Below are positions 1-15,600 of a stretch of DNA of 64,000 bases, piece by piece. The DNA comes from Coturnix japonica (Eukaryota > Chordata > Aves > Galliformes > Phasianidae), in NCBI RefSeq assembly GCF_001577835.2, contig NC_029526.1:8499918-8563917 (forward strand), in the 5' to 3' direction. The translations under genes were made by a program, and so were the position numbers. A model generated the notes under the pieces. The model saw nothing but the letters and a program-made list of their open reading frames with translations, was not told where the DNA came from and searched no databases. The number at the start of each line of letters is the position of its first letter. The first letter of the stretch is position 1.

Positions 1-470
1 CATTCAAGCATTTATTTTTCACAGTACTTAACCATTTAACCATCTACTTTCACTTCTTTCATCAATTCCAGATGCAAATTGGCCTAAAGAAGCCCATTAA
101 ATTTAGAGAGGTGTTCTGGAATGTTTTGTCTCAAGTCCACTGGATGGATAAACCAAACCCATCCCTCACATTTCATACTGAAGCTCCAAAAGGTATTCAA
201 TAGGTCCTAACTTCTAAAATGCCAGAGATGAGGTGGGGTTCAGGAAAGGAGTGCTCACAGGGGCTGCTCAGCCACGAGAGAAGAAGGAAGCACATGAGGC
301 TCAGCAGAGAAATGTGAGAGTTGGAGAAGATCAGGGCATCAAAAGTAGAGAGGAAAAAAGAAGTGGATAACCTCTTGAACTACTTATCTGCTGTGTCACT
401 TGCAGTGACAACAGCCTTAAACATTTACTACCCAGTCCAATGCATATGACCTAGTCTCATATATTTGTAC
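1..470 (-). other. Intron sequence at left edge
   Basis: Downstream intron of the cadherin gene. I see no exon, repeat or regulatory element that I can support. Confidence 0.75.
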
Positions 471-643
471 CTTCTGGAAGACTGGTTTGTTGTTGTTGAC
501 ATCATCAATTTTCACAATAACCTGGGCAGTGCTTGTAAGAGAATGGGGCCCTCCTGAGGCGTTATCATCAGTAGCTGTGACATTAAGTACATACTCTGTC
601 CCCTGCAGCTTTGGAAATGGGCTTGAACGAAGTCTAACAAGCC
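471..643 (-). CDS. Cadherin exon 8: EC7 second half; last exon in the window
   Basis: Acceptor TGTTTACAG|GG and donor AAG|GTACAA. It encodes LQGTEYVLNVTATDDNA and IDDVNNNKPVFQK, the end of EC7, and exits in phase 0. No further exon is recognisable between here and the left edge, so the next one must lie outside. Confidence 0.88.
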
Positions 644-3600
644 CTGTAAACACAACAATAGGTTGCATTTTTTTATACATTAACTGATTATTGTTACTCT
701 TCTCAGTAGTAAGCAAGACAACACCCATTCTGATTTACCTACTTAGAAACAAACCTCAAGGCTGCTACAGTCCAGCCTACTCAGATGCTGCATGCTCATA
801 CTTTTGTTTGTGATCACTTTTTGTCTGCTGTAGCAGCAAGGAGCTTATACATTATTACCTTTCTTAGGGTCGACAATAAAGTTTCCTTTTTGATTCCCAG
901 AGGGAATATCATAAGTCACGCCATCTCCATCAGGGTCAACAGCACTGACTGTAGCTACCAATGTATTTGGGCCTGCATCTTCGGAAACGAAGCTCCTGTA
1001 GCTGTTAAACAGAATTATGATCATCTATGAAACTTAGATAGAAAAAAAAAAAAACCTATAGGACTTCTACTTACTATATGTATAAATGGTATTGCAGAAA
1101 TCTCTAATTTATTACCATAATTACACTACTAATATGCTAATTTGTAACAAAATTAAACGATAGCACTGATGATTTATTCAACTTCCTATTTCTTATGTCT
1201 TTCTATGGTTACCTCCTGTAGATCTCTGTAAACTTCCAGCAGTGTTGATGTTTTCAAGCTTACCTTCAAAAGGTTTGAGCTAAATGCAGAACTTACTGAT
1301 TTATTTTGTCCATTTAAGCTACACAATTCACAGAATCAAAGCAAATATTTACTAAATTTAGAAACACTGTCTGTTATAGCATTTTGCACACGTTGCCAAA
1401 GTAGTTTCAGTACAGACTTTGCAGCAGCAGGACAAAGATCAGATATGGGGGGTATGTGCATAATGTCAGTTTTACAAAAATCTCTCCTCAGGACGAGGCA
1501 CATCACTGACACTGTAAGCTCTTAAGAGGCATTATCAGCCTAAGCTTAATGCTCTCGGTAGTAGAAAAGCCCCCTGCTTTAGCAAAGTCCCAAATACTTA
1601 TTTTCTCTGACTGGATTTGGCATTGGATGGGCTAAGTGTACAACAGACCAGCCTATGGTGGATATCCCAAAGCTCAGCCACAACGATGTGTTACAGCTGG
1701 CTCTGCCCAACAGCACAGATAAAATACATGGGTATCACTGCGCTCAGAAAACTTAGGTCTGCTTACGGGTCCACTCTCCACATTTCATAGCAAATATAAT
1801 CCTCAAGACATCAGCTGTTACATAATATAATTTACTCTTGACACCTATATATCATTATGCAGAGATCAGCATAAAACTCAAAGGAAAAGGAGACCTCTTG
1901 CTTGTATTTGCTGTCCCAGTATGAGTTCTCACCACATTTTCAGCAACAGCTTTTTATCCTCCCCCAGTTTAATATGTGATGAATTAAAGGAGGTAAATTA
2001 TTGTGGTTTAGCTCAATCACAACCCTAGTATGCTACCTTAACTTCTCATCTAGAATGCAAATGATCAGCAATTCTGATAACTGTGAAAATGAAATGTAGG
2101 GACAGAAGAGTTCAAGTCATCAGAAAAGGTCACTTAAAAAGAAGAAAGTAGAAACTGGCAAAATGAGAGAGTAGGTGCTTTAAGAAGAGCTGATGAAAAA
2201 GGGGTCCTGGCAAGCAGTCATGAATTTACCCTGGATTGTAAATCTATTTAAACAAAGGGCAGGAAGGACAACATCATCATCTTGGTTTGTATTAGCCTTG
2301 CAGAGGCTCTCAACATGAACCAATTTGTGGGTGTTCACAATGAATTTCTCTGACAGAAAACTTCATCTATGCTCAGCTACTTCCCAAGTTGCCACAATCC
2401 ATATAGTTGATAAAAGCTCGTGTATGCAGGAAAAAGCTACTTAAAATGCATCAGTAAATGGAATTTCTAGCAAAATGCTGCTTACTTATTAAGAAACCAA
2501 CAAAGAGATCAGCTGAAGATCACAGAATTGCAGGGGTTGGGAGGGACCTCAAGAGATCATGGAGTCCAAACCCCTGCTACACAGGTTCTGCACAGCAGGT
2601 CGCCCAGGCAAACATACAGGCAGGTCTTAGATTTCATGAATGGAAAACAATTAATTGTTAGGATACTACTGTAATTTCATTTTCAACTGATCTAAAACTA
2701 ACTAGGAGAAATGCAAGATCTGTCAAAAGAGACTGTCTAGATACCATCCCTATCTAAATACATACACAAGTCTTTTTTCTTCAGCTGTAAGAGGGTCTCT
2801 GCTGTCAGTCTAACTCTCAAACTTGATTGAACCTAAGCCAGTTACTATCCTATAATAATCAGTCTTCTGACTAAAACAACAAAAAAACAGTAACAGTCAA
2901 ATAAAAGAGATTTAGGAATATATATTTACATTGCCTGGGAAAACTCAGGAGCTTCATCATTTATATTTGAAATATGGATCCTAACAGTTGCTGTCCCAGT
3001 CTTTGGATCTTCCCCTTTATCCACAGCCATAATTATGAACTCATAAAGATGGTCAGGTCGTTCATAGTCCAGTTCTCTTGCTGGGAATATAGTACCATGA
3101 GAAGTAATACTGAAGTCTGGACTCAAAGTGTAATACAATATTTCGGCATTTTCTTTTGAATCACAGTCAGTGGCTGTCACTGTCAGAAGAGAAAGACACT
3201 CTGTAGATCAGAGTCTATGAATTGGAATGTGAGTACTTTAACAAGAGAATTAGTGCATAATATAAAACTGTAATAGCATTGCCTTGGCATGTAGTGCTCA
3301 AAATGATTCATAAAACCGTGCTGTACCCTGTGCTTTTATTCAACCAGCCTCTCAAGGTAAGTTATAGGGGGATGAAAAAAACATGTTAAGGACCCTGATT
3401 GAATTAAGCCACTAGATCTTGCTATTGATAGGTTTAAAAAGCCCAGTATTACCAAGAACATATTCCTACACAGAGCTATATATACTCACATCCATCTGAT
3501 ATATACTGTTGACTAAAGATCATTTGGACAGATTAGACTCTGTGTGATTAAAGATGAAACATTTACATACAGTACTTAACTGATGCAAATGAAAATAATG

Positions 3601-6600
3601 AACTTGTCAGATCCGGCTCAAAACCCACGAAAATCTAAAAACACCAGAAGAGTACTGACAGGCTACCATCAGTACAGGATAAATCACTGTGTAGAACAAT
3701 AGCAGGTTATAAAATCCTATTTACCAGGAAACAGTAATTCCTCTGTGGTTTAATTTCCTTCTTACCCTCAAGATTTATAAAAACTTTGTCTATGGGTGAA
3801 AAACCTGTTTCCTTCATGTCTTGTCCTCCAAAATTGTTTGGGCTGTGGTAGTAGTCAATAACTATGACCAATTCTGGAAGATGCCAAAGAGTTGCTCCTA
3901 CCTCATCCTGAGGCTTCCTAAAGTGAAATCTAGTTAGTGGAGGGGAAAAAAACATTCGTACTGAATGTAACAAATGGCTTTGAAGGTACTAACCTTGTAG
4001 AAGTGCAGTAGTCATAGTAACTGTTTCAGGAACACTAACTTTGCTGTAAATGGACTGATGAAATTCTGGAGCGCAGTCGTTCACATCAGTGATTACAACC
4101 ACAACCTCAGTGGAAAGAGAGTGAGTTAAATGGCATCCAAGTGGAACAAGGTAACAACTCCATTGCTCTAGAAATACTGGATGGAAGAATTAGCTGAGAC
4201 CTCCAGAAGCCATAGCACATAGGAAAATTCATTTTGCTTATATTGCTCTTTTCCTGCTGAGAATTGCTTAGATATTAGATCATACATTTGGAACTGTCAA
4301 GTCCTCGTCCCCCACAGCAACATTTCTATTCATATTTTTATCTCCATAGCAAATCTGTACAGAGATGGGGAAGGACTCAAGAGCAACACAAAAACATACA
4401 GACATATAGAACACCAGAGGTGAACACCTACCTCAGCTGCGCTACTGAATTGTTCATTTTCCTCTGCTCTGACCAAAAGAAGGTACTGGTGTTGGTCACT
4501 CTCGTAATCCGCGCTCCGTGTTAAGCTGATATCCCCTGTTGCCTGATCAATGTTGAACAGACCGCTTGGATTGGTTAGCAAAGCGTAGCTCAGGGATTTG
4601 TTTTGATATGATACAGCACTGACCCTAAGAAAGCTGCAGTAAAAAAATATAGAAGTCTCTTAAGCATATAATAATTCAACAGTGAAAAATACGGTAAAAA
4701 ATACTACACATCAGAAACAGCAGCAATCCCATAGATCTGATTAGAGCAATACATGATGATAGCTCTACCTGAACTCCAAATTCACATATTTAATAACATA
4801 GTATTTTGATCATCTTGAGATTAAACGGAAAAAGATAAGATTCTTGCAAGCTGAGCACAGTAAGGATTAAAACCAGAGAAACAGAGGACTTTATTTTGTA
4901 GCAACTGAATTTTGCTCTATCTTTCTTATCAGGCAGTGATGATTCTAAGGCAGGAAACATAAGATGCAAAATAATGACAACATAGTTAATTTGCTGCTCC
5001 AGTTGTACTGCTCTAATGTTTCATATACTTGCAAACAGGGAAAAGGCATCCACTGACCATGTGCCTGCAGCACTGCACACAGAACTATATGGTTTTAGCT
5101 TATCTGGCAATCTTTTTTCCTGTAGAAGTGCTTGAAGCCTTCAAGTGGGAAATGTATTTGCAGCGTGAGGTAGAGAAATACATGATAAAATAGTAATTGT
5201 TAAGGGGTTTAAAGCAGAATATTAATTCCTCAAATGTCTGTTGCCTTATTGTGATTATTTCAGAAGAGAAAGGATTCCATCCCCCAGAAGAGCCCCACAG
5301 CATGTAAGATCCACTGACAACTGCATTCAGAAAGACAAAGCTCTGTTTGTCTGAACACTTCTGTCCTTTCCTTATTTCTGTGCTGCTGCCTTCTAAACTC
5401 CCTCAGGTGCAATGCTGAAACACTGCAAAAGGTTGCTGTAGGTCACTTTCTTGCTTTATTCTTCTGTCTTATCATTCTGTAGTCTCAGTCAGTTTAAGCC
5501 AGCACAAGACCATGTTCCTGCCAATAGGAATTACTTTGCTTTCCTTTTCTCTCTCCAACCCAGCTGCATGTCCATGCCACCTCTCCTCTCCTCCTGTCAG
5601 CACAATCACAAGGCTCAGCTGCGAGCACATCTAACAACCCAGCTGAAAACTCCTTTTCACTCTGTCTTTCCTCGGATCAGCCCGCCAGCTCAGCTAGCAA
5701 ATCAGAGCTAATGCTGGACCAAAGGAAAGGTTTGGTAATGCTTCTTGTCAGCAGCAGTCTTATATCAACATACACTTGTGAAACCCCAGCCCTACAAATG
5801 CAGTGCATGACAGCACCTCTGTTTTCCTGCAGTTGGTCTAATTTAGATACTAGAACTTCAGTATTCCACAGTGATTTTCAGGACTGCTTCTGGTTAGCAC
5901 ACAACAGTAAAGCACTTTCACTGGGCACACTGTCCATATTAAAACCTCTTAAGACATAGTAATAACCGTATCAAATATTGAATTTCTTTTGGATGTTACG
6001 CAAATTGACAAACCAATTTATCTCCCATCATTATAACAGGTGTGCAAGCCTATTTCTTTTAGCAGTGACAAAAAAAGAGCTGTAAAGAATTCCATTATTA
6101 TACATCCTCATTGAACAGCAGATACCTGTGAGGTAATCTGGCATTACACAGTTCTTTGATTTCTTTTATGCCTGTGCTAAATAACTTTATTGCAGTTCTA
6201 AAGAAAAACATTATTATTTGCTATTAACAGCTGCTGATTTTATTTAGTTTTTATCTTGTCAAACTCCAGACATTGTAAAACTGTTGTAGACTGGACAGGA
6301 AAATACAATACTTCAGATAGTAACAGAGCTGAATAGCAGCTGAAAGGCCACACAAGGGAGATGTTTACTGGAGGGGGGGGGGGAAGGGAAGATATTTTCA
6401 ATTCAACTGAAGAAGGAAAATGTTTCCCCTGATACCAAATGAATTTGTGAAAGACAGAACAGAGCATTCAGGTGGGCCTCCATTACTAACACTTTCTTTG
6501 CTATTTGGATGCACATGGTTAGCCAAAGGATGGAGAAGTAAAATGACAAGTTTTGTGGCATCTTCATTTTCACTCGGTTTGTCACCAAGATTGATGAAGA

Positions 6601-9600
6601 CAGCAAAGACAGCCTCTTGTTTTTTCCAACTTTCATTTGGTAGAGAATGTACTTTTCCAGTGCTGACACATACAACTCATACACACCTTCGTGCCAAGAC
6701 ATCTTCCTTTGCGATGTACCAGTTTTAACTTGAATTCTGCATTTTGTTTGAAAATTAAGAGACAATTCTGCTAATACTTTTCTTATTGTTTAAAGAAATA
6801 AAAATAAAAATAAATCATACTTATTCATCACCACTTTTCTGCATAAAATCATAACTAAAATACATCAAATGAACCTAATTGCTTCAATTAAAATATCTAA
6901 ATTAATATTCACAGAATCTATGATTTATAGTCAATAATACTGAGGTTTTGGGGAGATCAAGCAGAAGTTAAACTAAGAACATAGTATCACCACACTACTT
7001 TTTTTCTGTTACTTACGATTCTCCTTCTGCGATGTTTTCAGGAACATAAACCAAGTATGACGTCTCAGTGAACTGTGGTGGTCGAAAGCCAGCAATTACA
7101 GAAACAGAGGCTGGAGACCCTTTGCTTCCAAGTTTATCTGCTGCTAGCACAGTCAGTAAATACTCCTTGTTCCTCACCAATGGCAAGCCTGTTGTTTTAA
7201 TCCAGCCCGTGTCCTTCTCAACCTCAAATCTGCCTTCTCCACCTAAGAAAAAGAGTCACGAACTGCTGTCAGCAAGAACATCTTTATTTGATTAATACTG
7301 AGAATAGGGAATCAATTCCCAAGTTGGTTTTGTCTTAAAGTTAATATTAATGGAAAAAATATAAAAAGTTTGCTTTGAACTCACTAATTACAGTGCTGAC
7401 TGCATTTCTAAACTGCTTTTTACTTTGTTCGACAACTGTCAGCCTTCTTTAGCCTCCAATATTTTGCTGTTATTTGATGCTGAAATATCACTCTGAAGAA
7501 AATACCCTGCCAGGGTACATTCTGGCCCAGAGAAACAGATCACCTCTGGAGTGGTGTTCCTACTCCCTTTCTGCTTAGACAACTTTGAACCAAAGTTATC
7601 TTTCAAGTGCCACAACAAAGAAAAATTATGACTGAATCCGCAGCAGCTTTGCAAAGCTAAGGTGAAACCCAGAGCCTTAAGAATTTGTTTGAAACTGACC
7701 AGAAGCACAAAAACCCCCACAAGGACAAAGGAATGTCAGCTTCGTCCAACCGAGCCAGGCAGGTGCTGACTGTGGCTACCACTGCTGCTCCTGTGCCCAA
7801 GCCCTGTGGTTCTGGAATAACACTCCTGTGTCCACCAGCCTCACACAAAGAGAACATGCTTCCAAACTGACCAGTCTGTCCATAAACTCACTACAAGTTT
7901 GTCTTTCTCACCCACAACACCAAAGGCTTGTAAATCTTTCCTAAATAGGAAAGGAAGGTTTTCCACTAAAAGTGAGAAGACAAAAACATCATAATACTGA
8001 AGCTTAATACAAATGCCAAAATGAGATTTACATTTACCTTCCAGGAGAAAATATTCTACGGTTCCATTGATCCCTTCATCTGCATCCACAGCCAGCAGCT
8101 TATATACTTCAGTTCCTTCTGTAGCTTGGGGAGAAACCACGGCCAAGAATGGGAAGGGCTCCATGGCCCATTCAGGTACGTTGTCATTCACATCCATCAC
8201 AGTAAGCGTTAAGTGCAACAAATACCATTCTTTCCCTAGCAGTCAAATTAAAATGAAGAAATACTTAGCTATATAACAGCATGCAGAGTTACAAACACGT
8301 ATCCTGAGAATATAATGTCTGCAATACTGTTGGCATGCAATCCAGAAAAACCTTTTGGCTCTTCTCCTACTGTCATCCAGATACAGACTTAATGGGAGAA
8401 AAGTAATCACAACTACTGCCAAACTTCAAGATTGGAGTGACTCATATTACTTCCTACTTCTGCTGAACTTCTTAACCTGCATGTATTTATTCACCAAAAA
8501 GTACATCACAATTGAAGAATAGCTGTTTCAACTGAGAAAGTACAAATACATCCAGATACAAACTCCTCTTGTCACTTATTGTTAGTTCACTGAACATTAA
8601 TATGATGGTTCTTAATACACAATCATAGATGAGGTACACCGCTTGGAAGGAAACTATGGACAACAGCAACAAGACTGAGATTCATCCTCAAATGACCCAA
8701 TAAGCTTTAGTAATCAAAAACTAAAGGGACTTGGAAATGTTCCCCCCAGTACCTGCCTTTTAATAGTTAAGAGACCTTAATGTCATTTGACATCTGGGCA
8801 AGATCAAAACTTTCAGCAATACACGTTGGGTACCTCTGAAACATCTGAATACTTCAGAATTTCATTAGGATAGTCAGCATGAACTGCATTCCATATAATC
8901 AAAGAGACAGGCATAAGTGCCTCTCTTGACCTGTCTATGTATCCACTGCTCATGGCCTTGCAGGTCTTACCAGTATGTTATCTTCTTCCATCAATCACAG
9001 CCAATCTGATCCTCAGGCAGAAGTACTACATAAATCATCGAGATTAGAGATTATTTCCCTTTCAGATAAAGGCAATCTGGAGGAAAATTTCTGTAAGTAA
9101 GTTTCCCCTTGACTGCGTACCATATATCAAAGCAAGGACTACAACAGAACTGCACAGGACTGTACTTGTCTGCACTGAGACCTACAAATGTGACCTGACA
9201 ACTTGTAGAAACAACATCAGGGTGTCCAACGAAGCATGACCAGACAAGGACTTGCCAGAGGACAAAGAATGTGATGAAGAGACTGGCGAGGACAATAATG
9301 TGTAATGTATGTATTTATAGCAGGACACAACATTAACAAGTTCCAAGTATAAGAACATGAATCTGTTTAAAATATAATTCCCTATTCCAACAACTGCTGC
9401 AAATAGTAACAGCTTCTCATTTGTTTTAATTGCTATGAGATACATCCTACAAAAGGTGGTCTCTTACAACTGACATCTTTTGTAACCAACTTGGTTGCTT
9501 TCCTACAGAAGGAGTGGTGCTAAAACCAGATCTCCAACTGGTCTTTAATAAGGTATGTGAAAATCATTTTTTCCACAGGAGAGAATTAAACACTGTCATT

Positions 9601-12600
9601 TATGAAAATGATTTCAGATTCAACAACAGCAGAAGGAATTTTAGAGCAATATCTCTCTTTAGTAGTTCAAGGTATCTCGCTGCTACTCTCCAACAGCACA
9701 CACACCACCATCCCCAGCAGGTACCAGTAGCGATATTAACTACATGTATACACTAGTATGTCAATATCAGTACTAGATCGTTACATGTCTGCTGTAGTAC
9801 ATTATGATTAATAGTGGTTTATTAGTAGTATATAAGTACTACATCATGGAAGAAATAATACACTACAATTCCACTCAAAATCTTAGCAAAAACAGCTTAA
9901 AACTGATAATCCTCTGTGTATTTGGGTTAAGTCCTACAAACACACAAACGGGTTCTACTTAAATTATTGGTTCATAACACGGAGTGGTGACAGCAAGGCA
10001 ACACGCCTGCAACTTTGTTCAGCAGCAAAAGGCCAAGGAGGTCCTACATGAGGAAGCTGTCACGGGCCCAATCACCTTGGAAGGAACTGCCATAGAGTGT
10101 TGTAACACACTGCCAATAGGAATTTCTCAGTATTACACACTGGATACTTGACTTTCAAGCCAGGCACACTGTAGATATCTTACACAATTTTTGTTCCTTA
10201 AAAAACTCCTCCTAGAAGAACAGTACTGCTGGTTATCTTGTAGGCACACATGCACATTTTGCATCTAACATATTTCCCTCCATAACCTGAGATAACAGAA
10301 AAATGTAAATAACTGCTTTCTTGCAAACAGAGCAACAAGACAAAGTTCAAGGAGGTTCTTGTTGCATAGGATGACAGTAATGTAACAGTGGAACACCTCA
10401 CATTAAAAATTAGCATTTTTTAGAAGCTATACAGTATTCAAATGGATCAAATCAACTTCATTTGATCACTAAGTGTTTTCCCCTGTTCATTTTTCCTCAG
10501 TACAATGAAAACAGGTTACATGAGCAGACTGCTCTTTACACACATTTGCAAACACCACTTATCAGTCCCTTTACAACACTGAAACAGCATCCGCCCCACA
10601 TCTCTAGAGTTTATAGAGAAAAATAAAACTAATGTTATAAACTCCAGACCAGAGGCTTTTCCTGCTTTAGCTGCTTAATTCCCTATTAGAGTCAATTCAT
10701 CTCTCACCAAAAATCCTTCTTAGAGGAGCTCATTCTGACATTCCCTCCCATAGGAATGACTTCCTTTTTATCTCAATATTACTGACAAGCACCACAGAGC
10801 TGAAATTCATCCCCTAACACCAAATCAATCTCACTAATCTGCTGCTGAAGCCTCATCACAGGTACCCATCTACAATTGCTTGCGTCTGCAGCTGAAAAAT
10901 GATGGGCACAGAAAGGATCTCATACACCACCTTGAACACGCAACTCAGACTGCACTGTGTAACAAAACATGTTAGCTGGCAGAAGTTTCTGCTCATGGGA
11001 AACATGTTGATATGCAATGACCCACTTTTTAACCCGCAGAGAAAAGGAATATATGTTCTTCCACTGTGAGAGGGGCAGGAAGGACAGGAAGGCATTAGAT
11101 CTTAGCAGCTCAGCTAACCACAACTTCTGATGCTCAGCACTGCTTGAACCCAGCCTCAAAATCACATGAGCTGAAATAGCCTGATTGCAATTCCAAACAG
11201 CATCGGTTGGATTTGCCTCCAAACCCATCTCCCTTCACCATGTCAAATTACAAAAGATGCTGTCAATCTGTGAAATGCAGCGTACTTTCAGACTTCGGAT
11301 TTCATTAGGATTATGACTGCCTTTTCTCTCAAGAATCCAACGGAAGAATCTGTAAGACGAGATTTAAAAATAAAATTATCGTATTCATTAAAAATGTGGG
11401 TTTCCCTGCCACGGTATAATTGATAAAACTGACAACACCAGACATTCTGATTTCTACATCCGTCAATACAGAGCATTTACTTGAGTGAACATGTCTCTGC
11501 AATTGCAGACAAATACGCTACATGCCTTGAATTTACCGAGGGGAAAGGTATTGTATTATCATGATTAAACAACACTGGGTGAGAAGCCGGGCTGCTCTGG
11601 CATTTTTAGGTCACTTCAGTTTACTCTTAAAATTTTATAAGGGAGTTAAAAGTCTTGCAAGCCTTTAAGTCAATATCACTATGACATTCCCATCTACATG
11701 GGTCAGCAAACTATCTACTCGAGCCAGTATTTTCCCCTTTGCTTTTAAAGTTTTTCCAACTCCTACACATTTACTATAGACACACAAATGATTCTGAAAC
11801 AAAGGACTTGTTATTTATTTGGGTTAAGACAAAGGAAATATAGTTTGCAACAGGCCACTTTGAAGTACAGTAGTTTGCTCATAACTAAAACACAACCCTT
11901 GTAAAGAGATGATGTTACGGGGCTCAAGTTGTGGACAGCCCCCATTCTCTCCTAATAAGACCTATCTATTTCATAGATAGAGTAACGGTAGTTTGTCATG
12001 TCCTTACCCTCATCTGGCTTTTAAAATAGAAGTTAAAACATGAAAAATGAACCAAAAAATAAAAGTAAAGAGTCAGAGGAGTTGCATGATTGTGTCAGGG
12101 TGCATCTATTAATTACCAATTAAAAGAGAGTAAAGTGACAACCATTTTAGCAGGAATTCCCAGTGCAGCACACATCTACCACCAGCAACAGACAGAAATC
12201 CAAGTATGCCCCAAACTGAGATAAATGACTGCATTAATAAACGCAGCAAACATCCTGAGATAACAGATAACAGGTCTTAAATGGTGACTACCAAAAAGCT
12301 TTGTAATGAAAGAACTTAGCTATACAGGAGCAGCTACTGTGCATGTGTGAAGCAAGAAGACCTCTGGAAACTTTGCTAAGAATTTTTTTTGGGGGGAAAA
12401 AGTCCCCATTTAAAGAAGTGAAATTTCTTTATACGAGTAAGATTAATCTTCTCAAACAATCAGATTTCCTTATTTAAGGAATTACAACACCTCACCAGAA
12501 TAAGGAATGTCTGAATGCTGTACATTATTAGTTGAACTAAAAGGAAACAGCCTTCTAACTGCTGGACTTGTTTTGCAGCAGAACAGTTTGAAGCAAAAAT

Positions 12601-15600
12601 AAAAACTAAAATAAAACTATTTCAGAACCAAAGAAAGTTTAACTTAATTGCTACGTCAGTCACGGGATCAATATCCAATTTGTTATGTTATAAATCAGCT
12701 TTAAGACAGATCCTACCCATATGTTCTACAATTCTATCAGATTAACGGATATGCATTGGAATTCAGTTAGATCTTTTAAAATATAAGGAAAGAAAAAAGC
12801 CTATTATTCTTGTAGAAACTAAATGTTTAGGATAACAGACAGTGCATCTAACAGCTTTGCTGCTCAAGTCCCAGAAGACTTACAAAGATATCTTTAATCA
12901 GACTGCCCGGCATAGACTGTGTGTAATGTTCACGCTGAATGAACACCAAGATGGGACTTTAAAGCTTCCTGAAATATTCCTTTCTAACACAAGTAAGATC
13001 CTCAAACTGTCAGCATCCACAGCTGCCCCAAACACACACACTCAATGTCCACTTTCTTTCAATTTCATAGTGTGAAATCCGCTGCAGTTTAAAGAAGTAC
13101 ATCTGCCTGAAAATGGATGGTTTCAACTGAAGCTCAGGGTGATGTACAGCTGTCAAAGATCATAAAAGAGGTAATAGGAACCACAGAAGACCAAATATCA
13201 GCCAGCGATGGTCCACAGAGAATCAGTACAACTCATAAGGGATTAAGGTCTCAGATAGAATTAGAACAGGTGAGCCAAGGATGAAAACCTCTAAGGTTTA
13301 AAATATAGGCATCACTCATGTTTGTACCTCCACTCCTATATATTGACTCAGACAGAAAAAGTTGTGTTAATTTAAGCAGGACAAACACAACTGACTGCTG
13401 TTAACTATTTGGAAGGCAAGCCCAGCATCACCCCCAGTAAATCCTCTGATAAGAAAAAATGAAAGACAGGATTACCCAGCTAATGCCCATGGATGAAGTA
13501 AGGTCAAAGGAGCTCGTGATGGAGGAGGATTAGTGTGATGGGATCTTTCATGCACTTCCCCCAAGCATTAACAGAATAATATTGGCTCCTTCTCAAATGA
13601 AATGTTAGCTCTATGAGTGTAAGAGTCTGTGAGTGTAAGATATTTTTCCTTCTGTTCACTGGACAAACACTTGAAACAGCATTATGCTCCTGGGAGATCT
13701 AAATAAATTATTTGAGCCCTAATAAATGAAATAATGAACAAAACGTTACAGAAAATGTAAGCCTAACCAATGCTTCTTCCAGGAATGGGTAAGTGAAGAA
13801 TAGTGCTCAGGGTTGGATGGTCATAGAGGCCAACCAGAGGAATGTGCTTGTCAAGGACCAGGAGACAGAAAACATCTTCAGGAAGCCAAGGCCGGAAATT
13901 TAGGTGTTCAGGTTAGAATCTGGTGTACAAGACCAATGTATGAGTCTTTCCTGGTGTTTCCCATTGATTTTGGTTTTAATAACATATTTGTAACTTTTGC
14001 AAAATGCAAAAACACTTGGGGCCTATCTTAATAGTTTCAAATTAGTGACTTCAGATCTTTTAAGATTACATCTATGTCCACTGTAAGATTACATCTTTGT
14101 CCATTGGCTAGAAAAGCAATTTAAGTTCTTGTGGTATTAAGAGAGAGCATTTAATATAAATGCACGTGTGCTTGCCAAGGGGAAGGAAGGATGTGCTGCT
14201 CTGCCTGTCAAAGATGAATGTGGAGTCCAGATTGACTGCAAGGCAGGCAGGGACCTCAATGGCAGTGAGCAGGAAGAGCAGAGCAGGGCCTATGATGTAC
14301 TCTGGGTCACCCAGCAGCTGAGCCGTCACCAGACAGGTCTGCGGTAATGAGGTATGACTGAGGTCAAGCCAGGGAGCCGGCTAGGAAGGCAGTACAGGGT
14401 CAGCAAGGCACATGGCCAAGCATAGAATTCCATACCTAGTGGAGATGGGGCCGGGCTGGAGTCGCAGCACAGAGTCCCCCCCAGGGCATGGGGCAGAGAC
14501 TGCAGGCAGGGTATTAGACAATCAGTATTCAGCAACTTGAAGAGCTCTGAAGGTACTAAGTCACTATTAACCTGATTAAAACAACAGTATTAACAAAGTT
14601 ATCTTTTAAATTCCCGCTCCTTGAAACAAACTAACAACTACCAACATGCAAAGAACATTACACTGCACGCTGTCACTTGCCCTCTACCTGGTCTATGAGA
14701 GCCCCAATCAAGCTCAATAAAGATGATTATCTGTGGATATTGGCTCCACAGGGAGACTCCGCATCTTCTTAACACCACCACAAGCACAAGCAGCACAAAC
14801 AAAAGATGCGAAAGGACACAACGATCACCATCCACTGGCTTACAAATATAGCGGAGTTACACTGCGCTCGGGTAGGTGAAAAAACACCTCAGACAATGGA
14901 AATATTCAAACAAACCAACCAAACAAAAACCCAACAGTTGTCAAGTAACCGGAGATAAACGATACAGGCCGTTCTACGGACACCGTGTTGAGGTCCCGTG
15001 CGGTTTTCTGTGCTATTGTTAATGACTCCGAGTTTCGGCAGCCGCAACACGAGCCCCTTATTACGGCCGGGAGCCGACAAAGCCCAAACCCCAAGCCCAA
15101 AGCCCAGAGCCCAGAGCCGCACCGCGGAGCCCACCCGCCCGGTCCGATCCCCACGCACGCACCTTCGCGCTGCCGGACACGGACTTTAACATCCCACGCG
15201 GCCGCCGCCTCCCGGTCCAGGGGCGCAGCGACGGTCACCGCGCCGCCGTCCCGCTCCACGCGCAGCGGGCACCGCTCTGCGGGCGGGGACACGAGCTCGA
15301 ACCAGGCGGCGGCGAAGGGCGCGGGAGGCAGCGCGGCCACGAGGGAGCCGGGCCGGGCGTCTTCGGGCACCGCCAGCGCCAGCGGAGCGGCCGAGGGCGG
15401 CGACGGCGGAGGAGCGCGGCGTCGGGCGCGGGGCGGCGTTAGACGGCGGGGCTGGGGCAGCACCTCCAGCCGCAGGGGCTCGCTGAGCAGCGGCGGCCGC
15501 CCGCGGTCCCGCGCGTAGAGGCGCAGCGCAAGGGGCGCCCGCAGGTGCAGCAGGGAGCGCACCAGCACCACGCGCCCGCTGCGCGGCACCACGAAGAAAT

